Source of the DNA: Gammaproteobacteria bacterium
Lineage (GTDB): Bacteria > Pseudomonadota > Gammaproteobacteria > Steroidobacterales > XN24
Direction: 5' to 3'
DNA length: 57,250 nt
Assembly: GCA_029287575.1 (NCBI GenBank)
Contig: JARFQW010000202.1
Span: 1-57,250 of the forward strand
Part shown: positions 1 through 9,015 of the stretch, piece by piece
Numbering within the stretch: position 1 is the stretch's first letter
How the letters are laid out: every line of letters begins with the position of its first letter
The notes under the pieces: generated by a model
Told to the model about the DNA's origin: nothing
Database searches by the model: none
The model's input: only the letters and a program-made list of their open reading frames with translations
Translations under genes and position numbers: made by a program

Positions 1-601
1 AGTCCGGATCGGCCGGGAGCCGCACTTTCGCCTCGGTGTCGATGGCGATGTAGCGAATGTCGGCATTCAGGAACCAGCGCTCGCCCAGCATCCAGTCGGC
101 GCCGATCTGCGCCGCGAACCCGAAGGAGTCGTCCTCGATGCTCAGATCACCGCCAATGGCGTCCAGGGTGCCGTCGGCTTCGTCGTCGAAGAAAATCGTG
201 TAGTTCACGCCCGCGCCGACGTAGGGCTGGTACTTGGCGGCGGGCAGGAAGTGGTACTGCAGGCTCAGGGTCGGCGGCAGGTGCTTGGTCTTGCCCACCT
301 TGCCCACGCCGTCGAGCTTGATGTCGTGCTCGAAGGGATAGGCGGCCAGCAGTTCCACGGCCCAGTTGTCGGTCATCTGGTAGGAGCCGGTGAAGGTGAA
401 ACTCCAGGCGTCGTCCACCTCGATGTCCGGCTTGCCGAGGGCCGGGTCAACGGCAGCTAGATTGAGAGAGCCGTTGTCGTCCTCCGGGTCCACGTTGGAG
501 AAGCCGAAGCGCATGTAGAAATCGCCGGCTTCGTGGGCGGCGCCGATGACCGGCGTCAGCATGGCCATGGCGGCCGCAAGGGCAATGGCACGGGTGCGCA
601 T
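1..601 (-). CDS. ompW: OmpW family outer-membrane protein (3' end cut by window)
   Basis: Small eight-stranded outer-membrane beta-barrel of the OmpW family. The translation starts MRTRAIALAAAMAMLTP, a signal peptide, and runs into a barrel with family-typical stretches: GDFYMRFGFSNVDP, LPPTLSLQYHF, YQPYVGAGVNYT and WFLNADIRYI. About 200 codons are present. OmpW proteins are usually 210-220 residues, so only the last strand lies outside the window. The start is fixed by a GAGG Shine-Dalgarno sequence just upstream on the minus strand. The gene diverges from fnr, and an FNR box lies about 65 bp upstream. OmpW is oxygen/FNR-regulated in enterobacteria, so anaerobic control is likely here too. 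Confidence 0.9.
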   Translation of the reverse strand, partial: MRTRAIALAAAMAMLTPVIGAAHEAGDFYMRFGFSNVDPEDDNGSLNLAAVDPALGKPDIEVDDAWSFTFTGSYQMTDNWAVELLAAYPFEHDIKLDGVGKVGKTKHLPPTLSLQYHFLPAAKYQPYVGAGVNYTIFFDDEADGTLDAIGGDLSIEDDSFGFAAQIGADWMLGERWFLNADIRYIAIDTEAKVRLPADPD

Positions 602-637
602 TGTTTCATTCCTCGTTGTTGTGTTGGCGTTGCCCTG

Positions 638-643
638 ACTCTA
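638..643 (-). promoter_or_regulatory. Candidate -10 element for ompW
   Basis: On the minus strand the hexamer TAGAGT matches four of six -10 consensus bases. It would place the transcription start near 631, about 41.5 bp from the centre of the FNR box at 666-679. That is the spacing of class II FNR-activated promoters, in which no good -35 element is needed. The element is weak on its own and is called because of this geometry. Confidence 0.45.
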
Positions 644-665
644 GCGGTGCCGGGCGGCCCGGAAA

Positions 666-679
666 TTGATGTCGGTCAA
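666..679. promoter_or_regulatory. FNR/ANR box between ompW and fnr
   Basis: TTGATGTCGGTCAA matches the FNR consensus TTGATnnnnATCAA at nine of ten defined positions. It lies in the divergent intergenic region between ompW (start 601, minus) and fnr (start 788, plus). The position fits activation of ompW. It could also mediate autoregulation of fnr, although the fnr-side -10 (for example around 704-709, GTAAAT) is poor. No second box was seen. Confidence 0.75.
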
Positions 680-787
680 TTGTGTCGCCGGGGCAATCAG
701 CCGGTAAATAGGGGTTTTCCGGGGAAGGGATGGCGGTGGCCGGGGCCTACGTTACAATCCGGTGACCAGATTCGGGGCCAAAGGCAC

Positions 788-1561
788 ATGTCAGACAATT
801 CGTCGGACAAGGTCATCAGCATCAGCCGGTTGCGGCAGGCCTGCCGCAACTGCTCCCTGCGCGACCTCTGCCTGCCCATGGGCCTGTCCAATGAGGACCT
901 TCAGCGCCTCGAAGGCCTGGTTGGCAGCCGCGGCCCGCTGCGCCGGGGCGACCACCTGTTTCGGGAGGGCGACGGCTTCCACGCGATCTATGCCGTGCGC
1001 TACGGGGCCCTGAAGACCTACACCATCGACGACGAAGGCCGGGAACACGTGCTGGGCTTCCACATGGCCGGGGAGCTGGCCGGGCTCGACGCGATTTATC
1101 CTGCGGAGCACGCCTGCAGCGCCCAGGCCCTGCAGGCCACAAGCGTCTGCGCGGTCCCCTTCGCGAGGCTGGAGAGCCTGGCCCGGGACATTTCGGGCCT
1201 CCAGATCCACCTGCTGCGGGTGCTGAGCAAGGAACTCGGCGCAACGGCCCACCTCGCGGCCGACCATACGGCCGAGCAGCGTCTGGCGGGGTTCCTCTAC
1301 AGTCTCTCCCGCCGGCTGGGCCTGCGTGGCTACTCGGAGCGGGAGCTGCACCTGTTCATGCCACGCCGGGACATTGCCAGCCACCTGCGGCTGGCCACCG
1401 AGACCGTCAGCCGGCTGCTGGCCCGGTTCCAGCAGCAGGGCCTGATTAAGGTCAGCCGCAAGCACATCGAGCTGCTGGATCCCGAAGCACTGCGCCATCT
1501 GGGCGGGGCCATGGCGGGCGCCGGTCCCGAAGCCGCCGAGCGCTGTCGGGGCGACCTGTAG
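788..1561 (+). CDS. fnr: FNR/ANR-type oxygen-responsive transcription regulator
   Basis: Crp/Fnr-family regulator of 257 residues that senses oxygen through a [4Fe-4S] cluster. Three N-terminal cysteines lie in CRNCSLRDLC, and the fourth ligand is the cysteine of SVCAVPF, matching Cys20/23/29/122 of E. coli FNR. A cyclic-nucleotide-binding fold follows (GDHLFREGDGFHAIY...). The C-terminal helix-turn-helix carries ETVSRLL, whose E-x-x-S-R reads FNR boxes. The ATG at 788 gives the family-typical N-terminus; the frame stays open upstream but encodes nothing recognisable. The next gene is uspE, the same neighbour as in E. coli. Confidence 0.95.
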   Translation: MSDNSSDKVISISRLRQACRNCSLRDLCLPMGLSNEDLQRLEGLVGSRGPLRRGDHLFREGDGFHAIYAVRYGALKTYTIDDEGREHVLGFHMAGELAGLDAIYPAEHACSAQALQATSVCAVPFARLESLARDISGLQIHLLRVLSKELGATAHLAADHTAEQRLAGFLYSLSRRLGLRGYSERELHLFMPRRDIASHLRLATETVSRLLARFQQQGLIKVSRKHIELLDPEALRHLGGAMAGAGPEAAERCRGDL

Positions 1562-1568
1562 GGCAGCC

Positions 1569-2516
1569 GTGAGCCCGGGCCCCATTCTCGTCGCCCTGGC
1601 GCCCGGTCAATCCGGACAGACCGCCCTCGACAAGGCCCGGATCCTGGCCCGGTCGTTTGGCGCGAATATCGAACTGTTCAGCTGCCTTTTCGACGAGGCC
1701 ATGGAAGGCAGCCACTTCATCGAGACCGACCACCTGCGTGCCGCGCGCGAAACCCGGGTGAATGCCGCCCTGGCGGATCTCGAGGCCCGGGCCACGCCCT
1801 TGCGCGACGCGGGTCTGGACGTGACCACCCACGCGGTCTACGAGCACCCCCGCCATGAGAGCCTGGCGCGCCGGGCGAAGGAGACCGGCGCCGATCTGCT
1901 CGTGCTGGGAACCCACGAGCATTCCTGGGTGGAGCGCTGTCTGCTCGGTGCCACCGAGTGGCAGCTGATTCGCGGCTGCCCCTGTCCGCTGCTCCTGGTG
2001 CGGGACGTGCCCTGGTCTGCGCCGCTCAGGGTTCTGGCCGCCGTGGACCCGGGGCACCGGGACGACGAGCACGCGGTACTGGACGGCCTGATCCTGTCCG
2101 CCGCCGTCCGGCTGGCCCCGCTGCCCGCCGAAATCCACGTTGCCCACTGCATTGTCTCGGCGGAGGATATTCTGGCGGCTGCCGCCGCGGGTTCGGTTCC
2201 GCCGTTTGCGGATATCCTCCCGGAGGAGATAACGCGTACGGTGGCCGCGGAGCGGCGCCAGCGTATCGAAGCGCTGGCCGCGCGCGCCAACCTGGAAGAC
2301 CTGCACCTGCACCTTCTGGAGGGCCGGGCCACCGACCAGCTGCCGGACCTGGCGGCGCGCATCGGCGCCGACCTGCTGGTGCTCGGCGGCGTCTCCCGTA
2401 GCCGCCTGGCGCAGGTATTCGTGGGCGGAACCGCCGAGCGGCTGCTCGACCGGACGCCCTGCGACCTGCTGGTGATGCGCCCGCCGGGAGCGTCGGCGGA
2501 CCCTGCCGGCGCTTAG
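1569..2516 (+). CDS. uspE: Tandem universal stress protein, UspE type
   Basis: Two fused Usp domains in 315 residues (about 1-145 and 150-305). Each shows the alternating beta-alpha fold and ends in the typical strand (LLVLGTHEHSWVERCLLGA and LLVLGGVSRSRLAQVFVGG). The G-2x-G-9x-G(S/T) ATP loop is only partly kept, as is usual in UspE. The GTG start lies 7 nt after fnr. The fnr-uspE neighbourhood is conserved in enterobacteria, which supports UspE over other tandem Usps. A role in stress survival under low oxygen is inferred from the family. Confidence 0.85.
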   Translation: MSPGPILVALAPGQSGQTALDKARILARSFGANIELFSCLFDEAMEGSHFIETDHLRAARETRVNAALADLEARATPLRDAGLDVTTHAVYEHPRHESLARRAKETGADLLVLGTHEHSWVERCLLGATEWQLIRGCPCPLLLVRDVPWSAPLRVLAAVDPGHRDDEHAVLDGLILSAAVRLAPLPAEIHVAHCIVSAEDILAAAAAGSVPPFADILPEEITRTVAAERRQRIEALAARANLEDLHLHLLEGRATDQLPDLAARIGADLLVLGGVSRSRLAQVFVGGTAERLLDRTPCDLLVMRPPGASADPAGA

Positions 2517-2519
2517 ACG

Positions 2520-3341
2520 GTGAGACGCGCAGCGCCGGGGGACTTGCTGGCCTTCGTGCACATCCAGAAAACGGCCGGCACGTCGATGAAGTTCATTCTC
2601 AAGAACAGCTTCGGCGCCAGACACTGCGATATCCGGCCCGTGGACCCCTCGCGGAACAAGCCCGTGGACGACGGCGACCTGGCGTTTGCGAAGCGGATCT
2701 ACGAGGATCTTCGAAGCATCGGCGGACACGAGCTCATCGAGCCCACGGCCCATCTGTCTGCGCAGGTGTGTCCCTACACCATGCTTCGGGATCCTGTCAG
2801 CCGTGCGGTGTCCCACTTCCAGGACCAGAATGTCCGTGGCCGTGAGCCGCCCAGTTTCGATGCGTACCTGGAAGACCCGGGCAACCATGATTTCCAGGTG
2901 CGCAAGATTGCCGGAACGGCCGATCTGGACAAGGCCCGGGTCCTGCTGGAATCCGACTATTTCTTTGTCGGTCTCACGGAACGGTTCGACGAGTCCATGC
3001 GGCTCTTCGCCCAACGCTCGCCGTATCCGCTGGATCTTCGCTATGTCCGTCGCAACGTGGCCCGGGACAACCGGTTCAGAGAGGCGGTCATGGGAGACCC
3101 GGACAAGGTGGCCCGCCTCAGGGAGGCCAACCGGCTGGATCAGGCGCTGTTCGAGTGGGTCAGGGACGTGCTCCTGCCCCGGCAGCTGGACGCCGCGGAC
3201 CCGACCCCGTCCAGCTCGCCCCTGCCGGTGATTCCCGACCGGCTGATCAAGCCGCCCCGGTATGCGGCCAGTCGGGCGGTCCACAAGCTTCGTTATCTTC
3301 CCGCGCTCAAACGCGAACGCCGCCGGCGCGGTTTTCTATAG
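2520..3341 (+). CDS. Sulfotransferase family protein
   Basis: Soluble protein of 273 residues of the Sulfotransfer_2-like group. The N-terminal FVHIQKTAGTSMKFIL is the 5'-phosphosulfate (PAPS) binding loop. TMLRDPVSRAVSHFQ matches the 3'-phosphate binding segment with its Arg and Ser. Such enzymes move sulfate from PAPS to a hydroxyl of a glycan or small molecule; the acceptor cannot be read from sequence. There is no signal peptide. The GTG start lies 3 nt after uspE, so the gene is probably co-transcribed with fnr-uspE, an unexpected partner. The C-terminus is rich in Arg and Lys. Confidence 0.8.
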   Translation: MRRAAPGDLLAFVHIQKTAGTSMKFILKNSFGARHCDIRPVDPSRNKPVDDGDLAFAKRIYEDLRSIGGHELIEPTAHLSAQVCPYTMLRDPVSRAVSHFQDQNVRGREPPSFDAYLEDPGNHDFQVRKIAGTADLDKARVLLESDYFFVGLTERFDESMRLFAQRSPYPLDLRYVRRNVARDNRFREAVMGDPDKVARLREANRLDQALFEWVRDVLLPRQLDAADPTPSSSPLPVIPDRLIKPPRYAASRAVHKLRYLPALKRERRRRGFL

Positions 3342-3436
3342 TTTCCACTGAGGGAGTTCCGATCGGAAGGCCGGTCTCCCGGGACCCATCGACCCGGCGG
3401 GTCCCCCACGCCGGTCAGGCGAACCCGGAGCGCATC

Positions 3437-4039
3437 ATGAGGAATAAGTCCAGATCAGTGGGCCCCACGGGAATCCGCCAGCGCAGAGGGAAGGTCACCT
3501 TGCGCCTGCCGGACCAGTCCAGGGTGCGGCGTTTTGCGGGCGAGATTCTGACGGAAACCTATTTCCTGCACCTGGTCAGCCTGCTCCTCCTGCTCTGGTT
3601 GCTGTTCACCTTCGGTCTGTTTCTGGCCGAGCGCGCCGCCGGCAACCCCCTGATCGATACGTGGGGGGAAGCCCTGTACTGGGGAGTGGCGGCGTTTTCC
3701 ACCGCCGGCATCGCGGATACGCCGGTCTCGGGCGCCGGGCGGCTGCTGGGCGGCGCCTGGATCGTCGTGGGTTCGACGCTTTTCTTCGGCACGATCGTGG
3801 CCACGATTACCGGGTTCTTCATGCGCCCGGTGCAACGGCCGGCAAAGAAACTGGTGGAGACCATCGAATTCAACCTCGAGCACCTGGATGATCTGTCCAT
3901 CGAGGAGCTCGAGCTGCTCCAGGCAACCACCGATTCCCTGATTCAGCACGTCGAACGGCTGCGAACCCGGCACGCGGGCCAGGGCCGACCCGGTCCGGCG
4001 AATCACGCAACGCGTCCCGGGCGGCCCCGTCGCGATTGA
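3437..4039 (+). CDS. Two-TM ion-channel-like protein with altered selectivity filter
   Basis: A 200-residue protein with the outline of a bacterial two-TM K+ channel: TM1 about 44-64, pore helix about 78-88 (WGEALYWGVAAF), filter position 88-94, TM2 about 104-128, then a short helical cytoplasmic tail (EFNLEHLDDLSIEELELL). The filter reads STAGIAD where K+ channels have T-V-G-Y-G-D, so potassium selectivity is doubtful. The start ATG has a GGAG sequence 6 nt upstream; the longer open frame upstream overlaps the sulfotransferase and is not credible. It is 95 bp from the previous gene and may share its transcript. Confidence 0.7.
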   Translation: MRNKSRSVGPTGIRQRRGKVTLRLPDQSRVRRFAGEILTETYFLHLVSLLLLLWLLFTFGLFLAERAAGNPLIDTWGEALYWGVAAFSTAGIADTPVSGAGRLLGGAWIVVGSTLFFGTIVATITGFFMRPVQRPAKKLVETIEFNLEHLDDLSIEELELLQATTDSLIQHVERLRTRHAGQGRPGPANHATRPGRPRRD

Positions 4040-4146
4040 CCCGGGGCCCCGGGCCGGGCGCGGGAGATGCTGCGACGCAAGAAATATCACCGCCAGTACG
4101 GTAGGCTCTGGCACTTCGCTTTTTCGACGCTATCCGAGCAGCCGAC

Positions 4147-6606
4147 ATGCCCGACTGGATGGTTTTCAAATTCGGTGGTTCAAGCCTTGCCGACGCGGCC
4201 TGTTTCGAACAGGTCGCGGACAATATCTGCCAGCAGGATCCGCCGCTGGCGGTCGTGGTTTCCGCGGTCGGGGGCACGACCGATCTCCTGATCGACGCGC
4301 TGGAACGGGCCGCCGCCCAGGATCCGGGCTACAGTCAGCCTCTGGAAGCCATCAGGCAGCGCCACCAGGTGCTGGCCGACGCGCTGCTGGACAAGGCGTC
4401 GGCCGCCGAATACGAGGAGGCCCTGGAGGTCGAACTCCGGGATGTCCGCCATATCCTGCATGCGGCCATGTTGTTGAAGCGGGCGTCCGAAGACAGCGAA
4501 AACCTGGTCTCCGGCATGGGGGAAATCTGGTCGGCCCGCCTGCTCGCCGCCTACCTGTCCCAGCGGGGCCGCACGGCGGACTGGGTGGATGCCCGCAATA
4601 TCCTGGTGGTCGAGCACGGCGAACTCGGACCGGCCGTGGACTGGCGGGAATCCCGGGCGCGGATGCGCGCGGCGCTCCCGACCGGTGATCCGTCCACCCT
4701 CGTGATTACCGGTTACGTCGCCCAGGATCACCGCGGCGTGGCCACGACCCTCGGACGCAACGGCAGCGACCACTCCGCTTCGTTGTTCGGCGCGCTGCTG
4801 GATGCCGCGGAGATCCATATCTGGACCGACGTGGACGGCATTTTGAGCGGCGATCCACGGCTGGTCCCGGAAGTCGCCGTCATGGACAGCCTGTCCTACA
4901 GCGAGGCCATGGAGCTGGCGTACTTCGGGGCGAAGGTCATTCATCCCCGCACGATGGCGCCGGCCATCGAGCACGGCATTCCGCTTGTGATCCGCAATAC
5001 ATTCGCGCCGGATGCGCCGGGCACGCGGATTGCCGCAGCGTCGGACGGCCAGGACATCAAGGGCATCACGAGCATTCACGGCATCGCCCTCGTGAACCTC
5101 GAGGGTGCCGGGATGATCGGCGTGCCCGGCACCGCCATGCGGGTCTTTGCCGCGCTCCGGGACGCGGATATCTCGGTGGTGCTGATTTCCCAGGCCAGCT
5201 CGGAGCACTCCATTTGCTTTGCCGTGCCCGAAGACCACGTGGAGGCGGCCCGGGCCGTGCTGGAACGCGCCTTTCGAAGCGAACTTGACCAGGGGGCGAT
5301 TCAGGACATCGGCGTCACCCGGGACTGCAGCATCCTGGCGGTCGTGGGCGACGGCATGGGCGGACGCCCCGGGATTGCCGCCAAGGTATTCGGAACCCTC
5401 GGCGAGGCCGGCGTCAACGTGCGCGCCATTGCCCAGGGCTCCTCGGAACGGAACATTTCTGCGGTCATAGACAAACGGGATGCCCCGCGCGCGGTCCGGG
5501 CGGTGCACGCCGGGTTCTACCTGTCACCCCAGACGGTCTCCATCGGGCTGATCGGTCCGGGCAACGTGGGTGGCGTGCTGCTGGACCAGATCGCCGGCGA
5601 ACGGGAGCGGCTGGCCCGGGACAGCAACCTGGATCTGCGGGTGCGGGCGCTGGCGTCGTCCAGCCGCATGCTGCTCGGGACCCGCGCCATCGGTCTGGAG
5701 GACTGGCGTGAGCCGTGGGCCCGCTCGGATACACCGCTGGACCTGGACGCCTTTCAGGCGCACGTCAAGGCCGAGCACATTCCCCATGCGGTCATCATCG
5801 ACTGCAGCGCAAGCGCCGAGGTCGCCGGTCGTTACGCTGAGTGGCTCGCCGCGGGCATCCACGTCGTAACCCCCAACAAGCGGGCCAACACCGCGGACAT
5901 GGCCAGTTTCCGCGCGCTGCGGGAAGGCCGCCGCGCCGGGCGGAGCCACTATCTCTACGAGACCACGGTGGGCGCCGGGCTGCCGATCATCCACACGCTG
6001 AGGGACCTGCGGGAAACGGGCGACGAGATCCTGCGGATCGAGGGCATACTCTCCGGGACGCTTGCGTACCTGTTCAACAGCTATGACGGTGAGCAGCCCT
6101 TCTCCGAGCTCGTGCGCGGCGCGCGCCGGGAAGGCCTTACCGAGCCGGATCCCCGCGATGATCTGTCGGGCATGGACGTGGCCCGCAAAGTCGTCATTCT
6201 CGGCCGCGAAATGGGTCTGGGCCTCGAGCTGGATGCGGTGAACGTCGAGAGCCTCGTGCCGGCGGAGCTCACCGATGTGAGCGTGGAGGAATTTCTTCAG
6301 GGGATGAAACGCCACGACGAAGCCATGCGCCAGACCTGGCTGGCCGCGCGGGAAGCCTCCACGGTCCTGCGCTATACCGCCAGCCTGACAGCCGACGGTG
6401 CAGCCAAGGTCGGGCTGGCCCGGGTTCCGGACACCCACGCCTTTGCCCACATGAACCCGACGGACAACATGGTCACGTTCGTGACCCGCCGCTACCATGA
6501 CAATCCCCTGGTCGTGCAGGGACCGGGCGCCGGCCCCGAAGTGACCGCGGCCGGCATCTTCGCGGATCTGCTGAGGCTCAGCGCGTATCTGGGGGCGTCG
6601 CTGTGA
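4147..6606 (+). CDS. thrA: Bifunctional aspartokinase / homoserine dehydrogenase
   Basis: An 819-residue fusion catalysing two steps of the aspartate pathway: aspartate to aspartyl phosphate, and aspartate semialdehyde to homoserine. The kinase domain starts with KFGGSS near residue 8 and contains GRNGSDHSAS. Tandem ACT domains follow (about 310-460). The dehydrogenase begins near 465 with the Rossmann motif IGPGNVGG and has the catalytic segment GILSGTLAYLFN and the lysine of ARKVVIL. Length and order match E. coli ThrA/MetL. First gene of a thrABC cluster. I saw no threonine/isoleucine-rich leader peptide in the 107 bp upstream, so attenuation of the E. coli type is not supported. Confidence 0.95.
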   Translation: MPDWMVFKFGGSSLADAACFEQVADNICQQDPPLAVVVSAVGGTTDLLIDALERAAAQDPGYSQPLEAIRQRHQVLADALLDKASAAEYEEALEVELRDVRHILHAAMLLKRASEDSENLVSGMGEIWSARLLAAYLSQRGRTADWVDARNILVVEHGELGPAVDWRESRARMRAALPTGDPSTLVITGYVAQDHRGVATTLGRNGSDHSASLFGALLDAAEIHIWTDVDGILSGDPRLVPEVAVMDSLSYSEAMELAYFGAKVIHPRTMAPAIEHGIPLVIRNTFAPDAPGTRIAAASDGQDIKGITSIHGIALVNLEGAGMIGVPGTAMRVFAALRDADISVVLISQASSEHSICFAVPEDHVEAARAVLERAFRSELDQGAIQDIGVTRDCSILAVVGDGMGGRPGIAAKVFGTLGEAGVNVRAIAQGSSERNISAVIDKRDAPRAVRAVHAGFYLSPQTVSIGLIGPGNVGGVLLDQIAGERERLARDSNLDLRVRALASSSRMLLGTRAIGLEDWREPWARSDTPLDLDAFQAHVKAEHIPHAVIIDCSASAEVAGRYAEWLAAGIHVVTPNKRANTADMASFRALREGRRAGRSHYLYETTVGAGLPIIHTLRDLRETGDEILRIEGILSGTLAYLFNSYDGEQPFSELVRGARREGLTEPDPRDDLSGMDVARKVVILGREMGLGLELDAVNVESLVPAELTDVSVEEFLQGMKRHDEAMRQTWLAAREASTVLRYTASLTADGAAKVGLARVPDTHAFAHMNPTDNMVTFVTRRYHDNPLVVQGPGAGPEVTAAGIFADLLRLSAYLGASL

Positions 6607-6679
6607 GCCCCCGCCGCGCCGGCGCGGAAGCCCGTATGATGGGGTTCGGCATTCGGGCCGAGGCAAGGGATCACAGGCC

Positions 6680-7627
6680 GTGGCTGAAGCAGGCTTGAGA
6701 GGTCGCGCGACGGCGTTTGCTCCCGCCAGCGTCGGCAACGTCGGCGTGGGCTTCGACGTGCTTGGTCATGCGGTCGATGCCGCCGGCGACACGGTGACCG
6801 TCCGGCGGATCGACACCCCGGCCGTGCGCATCGGCCGGATCGAAGGCCTGTCGGGCGCGTTTCCCACGGCCCCGGAGGACAACACGGCGACCGTGGGACT
6901 CCTTGCCATGCGAGCGGCGCTGGATCTGCCCTTCGGTTTCGAGGTGGACGTGGTCAAGGGCATTCCGCTGGGCTCCGGCATGGGGGGCTCCGCTGCCTCC
7001 GCCGTGGCCAGCGTGGTGGCCGCCAATGCGCTGCTCGACCAGCCGCTGAAAATGCGTGAACTGTTTCCCTTTGCCCTGCAAGGCGAAGCCGTGGCGAGTG
7101 GCTCCGCTCACCCCGACAACGTGGCGCCCAGCCTGTTCGGCGGTATGGTGCTTGCGGCGGGTGATCCCGCGCGGCCTGTCCTGGTCCAGGTGCCCGTGCC
7201 GGAGGCGGTGCGCTGTGTTCTCGTGCATCCCCAGCTGAAAATTGCCACCCGTGACGCCCGCGGTGTTCTGAAGAACGACTACGGCATCGAGGAAATCGTT
7301 GCCCAGACGGCGAACCTGGCCGGCTTTCTGTCCGGCTGCTACACGGGCGACCTGGCGGTGATCGGCGCCTGCCTGGAGGACCGGCTCATCGAGCCCCAGC
7401 GCAGCGGACTCATCCCCGGCTTCGACCAGGTCAAGGCCGCGGCGGTTGCTACGGGCGCCCTGGGCTGTTCTATCTCCGGCGGCGGACCCAGCGTATTCGC
7501 GTGGTGCGATTCCGAAGCGACCGGCCAGCGGGTGGGGACGGCCATGCTGGCCGCGTTTGCCGAGCGGGACGTGGCCGCGGACCTGTGGGTTTCTCCGGTT
7601 GAGTCCCTCGGTGCGAGGCTGGTCTGA
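6680..7627 (+). CDS. thrB: Homoserine kinase
   Basis: GHMP-family kinase of 315 residues that phosphorylates homoserine. The substrate motif PASVGNVGVGFDVLG sits at the N-terminus, the ATP loop GIPLGSGMGGSAAS near residue 95, and the glycine-rich SISGGGPSVFAW in the C-terminal half. The GTG start has AGGCAAGGGA about 10 nt upstream. It lies 73 bp after thrA; this gap holds a GC-rich inverted repeat but no U-run, so read-through is expected. It supplies O-phosphohomoserine to ThrC downstream. Confidence 0.95.
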   Translation: MAEAGLRGRATAFAPASVGNVGVGFDVLGHAVDAAGDTVTVRRIDTPAVRIGRIEGLSGAFPTAPEDNTATVGLLAMRAALDLPFGFEVDVVKGIPLGSGMGGSAASAVASVVAANALLDQPLKMRELFPFALQGEAVASGSAHPDNVAPSLFGGMVLAAGDPARPVLVQVPVPEAVRCVLVHPQLKIATRDARGVLKNDYGIEEIVAQTANLAGFLSGCYTGDLAVIGACLEDRLIEPQRSGLIPGFDQVKAAAVATGALGCSISGGGPSVFAWCDSEATGQRVGTAMLAAFAERDVAADLWVSPVESLGARLV

Positions 7628-7708
7628 CGTGCGGGCGGGACCCGGCCTTCGGCGTCTGTCGCGGATGCGCACGCGCGGCCGCTCCCGGAGCCGGGGGCAA
7701 ACGGGCCG

Positions 7709-9007
7709 ATGAGATACCTGAGCACACGCTCCGCAAGCCCCGCGCTGCCCGTCAGCGAGGCCATGCAGCTCGGCCTGGCCGGTGACGGCGGCCTGTTTCT
7801 CCCGGAATCCCTGCCGGCGTTCTCCGCCGGCGACTTTGGCGGCCTCAAGACGCTGCCGGATATTGCCCATCGGCTGCTCGCACCGTTTTTCGAAGATGAC
7901 GTACTGGCGCCGGACCTGGCGGAGATCTGCGCGGCCACTTTCGATTTTCCGGCGCCGCTCGTCACACCGAAGGGGGAGCCGGGGCTGCGTCTGCTCGAAC
8001 TCTTTCACGGGCCCACCGCGGCATTCAAGGACTTCGGCGCCCGCTTTCTCGCCCAGTGCATGAGCCGCTGTGACATGCCGGACCCCAGGCCGTTGACGGT
8101 CCTCGTGGCCACGTCCGGTGATACCGGCGGAGCGGTCGCGGCGGGATTCCACGGTCTGCCGGGGATCGACGTAGCCGTCCTGTATCCCGAGGGCCGGGTG
8201 AGTCCGCGTCAGGAGCGTCAGCTCACCTGCTGGGGCGGCAACGTGCATGCATTCCGGGTGCGGGGCGATTTCGACGCCTGCCAGCGCATGGTCAAGGGCG
8301 CGTTTGCGGATCCGGCGCTCAGTGCCGCGCGCCGGCTGTGTTCGGCCAACAGCATCAACATTGGCCGGCTGCTGCCGCAGATGGTCTACTACGCCGCCGC
8401 CTCGCTGGCCCTCTACCGGGAGACCGGTGAGCCGCCGGGGATGATTGTGCCCACGGGCAACCTGGGTAACGCGCTGGCCTGCCTGCTGGCCCGGCGGATG
8501 GGTCTGCCCATCGGCCCGGTGGTGCTTGCGACCAACGCCAACCGGACCATTCCGGACTTTCTTCGCACGAGCGACTGGCAGCCGCGTTCCAGTATCGCGA
8601 CCCTGGCCTCGGCCATGGACGTGGGTAATCCCAGTAACATGGAGCGGGTTCGGTCGGTGTTCGGCGAGACGGCGGACGCGGTCACATCCGAGGTGCGCGC
8701 TTACGCCGTGGAGGACGCGGAGATCGAGCGCGAGATCGTCCGGGCCCACCGGGACTGGGGCGAGATCCTGTGTCCGCACACGGCCACCGCCGCGTTCGTC
8801 TGCCGGGAGAGGCTGGGTGAACACGAGCGAGAGAGCCTGTGGACGCTGGTGGCCACCGCCCACCCGGCCAAGTTCGAGACCGTCGTGGAGCCGCTCATCG
8901 GTACGCCGGTGCCGGTGCCCGCGGCTCTGGCCCGCCTGCTCGAACTGCCCTCGGTCAGTCAGCCCATCGACGCCGATGTCGGGGCCCTGAGGAATGCGCT
9001 GGCCTGA
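7709..9007 (+). CDS. thrC: Threonine synthase
   Basis: PLP enzyme of 432 residues converting O-phosphohomoserine to threonine. The N-terminus MRYLSTRSASPALPVSEAMQLGLAGDGGLFLP is diagnostic of the E. coli-type ThrC. The PLP lysine is K107 in AAFKDFGARF. The phosphate-binding segment reads ATSGDTGGAVAAGF, and NSINIGRLLPQMVYY is conserved. It lies 81 bp after thrB in the same direction and completes the pathway begun by ThrA. Confidence 0.95.
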   Translation: MRYLSTRSASPALPVSEAMQLGLAGDGGLFLPESLPAFSAGDFGGLKTLPDIAHRLLAPFFEDDVLAPDLAEICAATFDFPAPLVTPKGEPGLRLLELFHGPTAAFKDFGARFLAQCMSRCDMPDPRPLTVLVATSGDTGGAVAAGFHGLPGIDVAVLYPEGRVSPRQERQLTCWGGNVHAFRVRGDFDACQRMVKGAFADPALSAARRLCSANSINIGRLLPQMVYYAAASLALYRETGEPPGMIVPTGNLGNALACLLARRMGLPIGPVVLATNANRTIPDFLRTSDWQPRSSIATLASAMDVGNPSNMERVRSVFGETADAVTSEVRAYAVEDAEIEREIVRAHRDWGEILCPHTATAAFVCRERLGEHERESLWTLVATAHPAKFETVVEPLIGTPVPVPAALARLLELPSVSQPIDADVGALRNALA

Positions 9008-9015
9008 TTGCCGGC

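Noticed and set aside
3381-3405. GGGACCC/GGGTCCC hairpin as terminator after the sulfotransferase
   Set aside because: A 7-bp stem with an 11-nt loop and no U-run; read-through into the channel gene is as likely.
4040-4146. Possible thr leader peptide and attenuator upstream of thrA
   Set aside because: The short frame starting at 4067 has no run of Thr or Ile codons, and no hairpin with U-run is visible.
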